A program made the translations under genes and the position numbers. A stretch of 64,000 nt of DNA, from NCBI RefSeq assembly GCF_958295425.1, contig NC_081153.1:19525172-19589171 (forward strand). Direction: 5' to 3'. This DNA comes from Solea solea. Taxonomy: Eukaryota > Chordata > Actinopteri > Pleuronectiformes > Soleidae. The notes under the pieces are model-generated. The model was not told the DNA's origin and did no database searches. It saw only the letters and a list, made by a program, of their open reading frames with translations. Below are positions 60,915-64,000 of the stretch, one piece after another; position 1 is the stretch's first letter; each line of letters starts with the position of its first letter.

Positions 60915-63345
60915 CAGACACAGACGTCAGCTTGTAAAGACTCACACTGCTGTGCTGTGTAGCTACAGGCTTGACCTGCATAAAACTGGATCTCATCTCC
61001 AAGAGGGATTTAAAGAAAAAAGAAAAAAAGTGAACAACAGAAAATCCAGCACGAGGAGGGAAGTTACAGCTTCTGGCTTCACAAACAGGACCAAAGCTGC
61101 ACAGGGTGAGAGCCAGTGTGAAGTCTAATTAAAGAGGTGTGATCTCAAAGGAAAACCTGTCTTTTGAAGAGTTTAAAGCTCCAACAGGCACAGCAGACAA
61201 AAACAAACTGCAGCTTTAATGGAGTCTGGGGTCTTGTTAGAGACAATGTGTGAGTTTTCTGCTGTGCATGACTCGCAGAGTAAGTCCCTCCTCTCTGCCC
61301 ACCATCCAGGAGGAAGAAAGAGAAGCTCCCAGTCCTGGTGACGTATCCATCTCCATCCTCCTATCACTCCTCTCCCATGATCCCCTATACATCTCTTTCC
61401 ATTTTTACCTCCTCCTCCTCCTCATCACTCTCCCTCTCTCTCCCCCTCCTGTCCTCCTCTCACACAGCTTCCCCTCCATTTACATCTCAACTCTTCCTCC
61501 ACCTCCACAGCACACACTAGTTTATTTATTTATATATTTTCATCATGGTAGAATAAAATAATTAAATAAAGAAAAGAAAGGAAATCCACATGGTGAATTT
61601 AGACATGTATCATCTTTATCCTGTATACTGTTATTATATCTCTTCTAAAAGTCTGATATCTCTCTTTACTGCATAAGGTGTGTGTGTGTGTGTATGTCAG
61701 CTTTCTTTATTACTTTTCTACTGTGTGACACACGTGCTACAGAACACACTCTCTGAAGGGTTTTCTTTTTGCCATCCCTCTCTGCCGTTGCTCAAACTTC
61801 CTCCTTTTTCTGTCTCTCCTTTCCCCCTCTTCTCTTTTCAGGCCTGACACTCTTCCCTTTTAATTGACTTCCACCTTGTGTTTGATTCATTCTCTTCCTC
61901 TCTTCCTCTCTTCCTCCGCCCTCGCGCTGACATCTGTGTCATTGTTTCTTTCATTCACCAACCACCCCCCCCCCTCCCTCTCGTCTCCTCATTATATCAC
62001 ACCATCCGCTATTCTCTTTCATCGTCATCTCTCTCTCTTTAGCTGTCTCCTCATCCATCTGCATGGCTCACACTCCCCCCCCCCCCTTCTTTTCTGAGTC
62101 TGTGACGCTCTCTCTAAGCACCAGGGGAGAGTGTGGGTGGTTAGAGGAAGCTCAGTCTGAGAAAACTCCCTTTTAAAGAGATTTCCTTTTCCTTCTCAGC
62201 TTAAACAGTTTTAAATTAGGCTTAACATCAAACCTGAAGCCAACTTTTATCACTGCCCAATAAACTGGACAGATCTCAGTCCGTATTTTATTTATAGAAA
62301 TATGCCTTTTTTATATAGTGAAATTCTTTTTTTCATTAGCTACCAGGTCGTCATGTGACTTTCTGAATAATAAAACTTGAATCACTTCCTGAGACGAACA
62401 GGAAATGTCTATTTCTCTTTGATTTAAGTGCTTTTTATATTTACGGGAATGTTTTGTAATTCAAGTCATTTCACATGAATAATAATGATCAAGAAAAAAG
62501 CTCTGACGCCATGTGACCTACAAACCATTGGCCAATTTAATTACTAGTATTGGAATTTAGTGATTATTTTTAGTGCTACTCATTTGATTACAAATACTTA
62601 AAAAAAAACACATTTTATAATCTCTTTCATGTCATGTGACCCAGTGATTACAGACCAATAGAAAATTGGATTACCACCCTGAATGATATATGTCCTTGTA
62701 TTTGATTTGAGCACTTCTTGAACTTTATATCAATATTTTTAATATCAAGATTAACTTTAGAAAATCTAAGCTTTTTCACTGACTCCAATCAGATGTCAAA
62801 TTGTTTTTATGTTTACTCTTTAAATGACACTTTTTGTTTTCTGTTGTTTTTCAAAAGCTCCAGACATTTTCATAAACTGTAACTACAAAATTACAAATCT
62901 TAATCTTAATATACCACACCAAAGCAAAGACAAAAATAGCATTTAAAAGCAGTCCGAACTAACACATGAATAAAACAGAGGTAGAAAATGACCATGAATG
63001 AGAAAGTGGATCAACACTGAGCCACATTCAGAATCAGACTCCTCAAATCTCTCCCACTCCCCCCCCAAAAAATGAGGTAAGTGGAGCTGAGATGTTGAGT
63101 TTCAATGCTTCATATGTAAATGAGCATCAGTGCAGCTTCTAATGTGAGGATACCAAATACAGCCGACGCAGATTTGCTGCTTAGACGCACACTAACACAG
63201 ACACACACTAACAACAGGATTAAAGACACAAATTCACACACATTCACATTCACCTACTGTTGGTTAAAACCATGAAACATGGACCTCACAGACAAAAACT
63301 GTGCTTTTAATGGAGATGCACTGAATAAGTTCAGCAGAGAACTCT

Positions 63346-63360
63346 GCTGCCCTCTGCTGG
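63346..63360 (-). promoter_or_regulatory. CTCF-like motif
   Basis: The minus strand reads CCAGCAGAGGGCAGC, matching the vertebrate CTCF core CCASYAGRKGGCRS at every position. Occupancy cannot be judged from sequence. Confidence 0.4.
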
Positions 63361-64000
63361 TGAACCGAAACAAAACCTCTGAGCAGGAAAGAGGAGAAGT
63401 AGCACAACTGTGTTATTGTTACACTGCAATATGTTTTGTGTGTCTTTACTAACATGATCGTTATTTGACGAGGTCTATTTTCCACTCCTGGGTTAAATTA
63501 TTTAAAGTTTCTTCTTTACTTTTCCTCGTCAGATTGTCTTTTAAGAGCTTTTTATTCCTCTTATCAAATCAAGAATCAGGGGACGGAGGTTGTCAAATGC
63601 TGTAAAGATCATGGAGTCTCCGGTGGCCACCCTTTGTTTTATATATAGAATAGACTGATGAGACATAACAAGAGCCTAGATACTGTTATTTTTCATATTG
63701 ATTTCACAAATCAGTCCTAAACTGCTTACAAAACACTTCTTTAAACCCTTTAAAAAACCCTCAGTCTTCCTGTAGGTGTTTCCCTTGTTTACAGATGTGA
63801 CTCTCTCTCTCTCTTATATCCGTATTATTTCAGTGGGCAGGTGTAATATGTGGCAGGGGATCGAGCTGGTTCTGTTCCAAACGTGTAAAACTCCCCTGAT
63901 CTTTGCCGGCATCAGCAGTTTCTCCTCCGTCTTCCCACAGAGACGACGTGGAACCTCGTGTTCATACTCTCTCGTTAGCTGCATACTAGCACAGAATATC

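Larger units (their letters stand above)
57640..64000 (-). other. OSBPL10 upstream intron, running out of the window
   Basis: 6.4 kb without a recognised exon. Contains a local tandem duplication with large microsatellite (57901-58771), a CA repeat (60891-60914), pyrimidine-rich low complexity (61380-61500, 61800-62090) and a CTCF-like motif (63346-63360). A short, unrecognised OSBPL10 exon here cannot be excluded. Confidence 0.7.

Overview
This is a vertebrate, almost certainly teleost fish, genomic window. Exons are small, bounded by GT-AG introns and scattered through AT-rich DNA that is full of CA/TG and TA microsatellites and of non-autonomous hAT- and Tc1-type elements of the kind common in ray-finned fish. 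The species cannot be named from the sequence alone.

Plus strand, about 1-46,750 (perhaps to 48.3 kb): the STT3B gene, a catalytic subunit of the ER oligosaccharyltransferase. Fifteen consecutive coding exons lie between 4553 and 45738 and correspond to exons 2-16 of the vertebrate gene. All reading phases join cleanly, giving about 717 residues ending at TAA 45736-45738. Exon 1 (N-terminus, first membrane segment and first catalytic Asp) is not visible and should lie upstream. The DNE motif, SVSE loop, WWDYG motif, DxxKxxxM motif, several N-glycosylation sequons and the basic C-terminal extension that separates STT3B from STT3A are all encoded.

Minus strand, about 49.7-64 kb: the 3' part of an oxysterol-binding-protein-related gene, best matched to OSBPL10 (ORP10). 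Six exons between 57639 and 51373 encode about 405 residues: an acidic linker and the complete lipid-transfer (ORD) domain with the EQVSHHPP fingerprint. The 5' exons (PH domain) lie beyond 64000. The two genes are tail-to-tail, with stop codons about 5.6 kb apart. STT3B next to OSBPL10 is also the arrangement I recall on human 3p, which supports both names. Both proteins work at ER or ER-contact membranes, but they do unrelated jobs and nothing here suggests co-regulation.

The introns hold most of the curiosities. These are: three hAT-type elements that still carry transposase or BED-finger remnants, one with a perfect 8-bp target duplication; a family of short MITE-like elements with TAGGGCT-type ends; a Tc1-like transposase relic inside OSBPL10; a 16-copy, 23-bp minisatellite in STT3B intron 10; a pure 195-bp TG tract; and a local tandem duplication one copy of which carries a 254-bp TATG/TA microsatellite flanked by a perfect 10-bp inverted repeat. 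I found no tRNA or rRNA gene, no CRISPR array, no promoter, and no convincing undescribed biological system.
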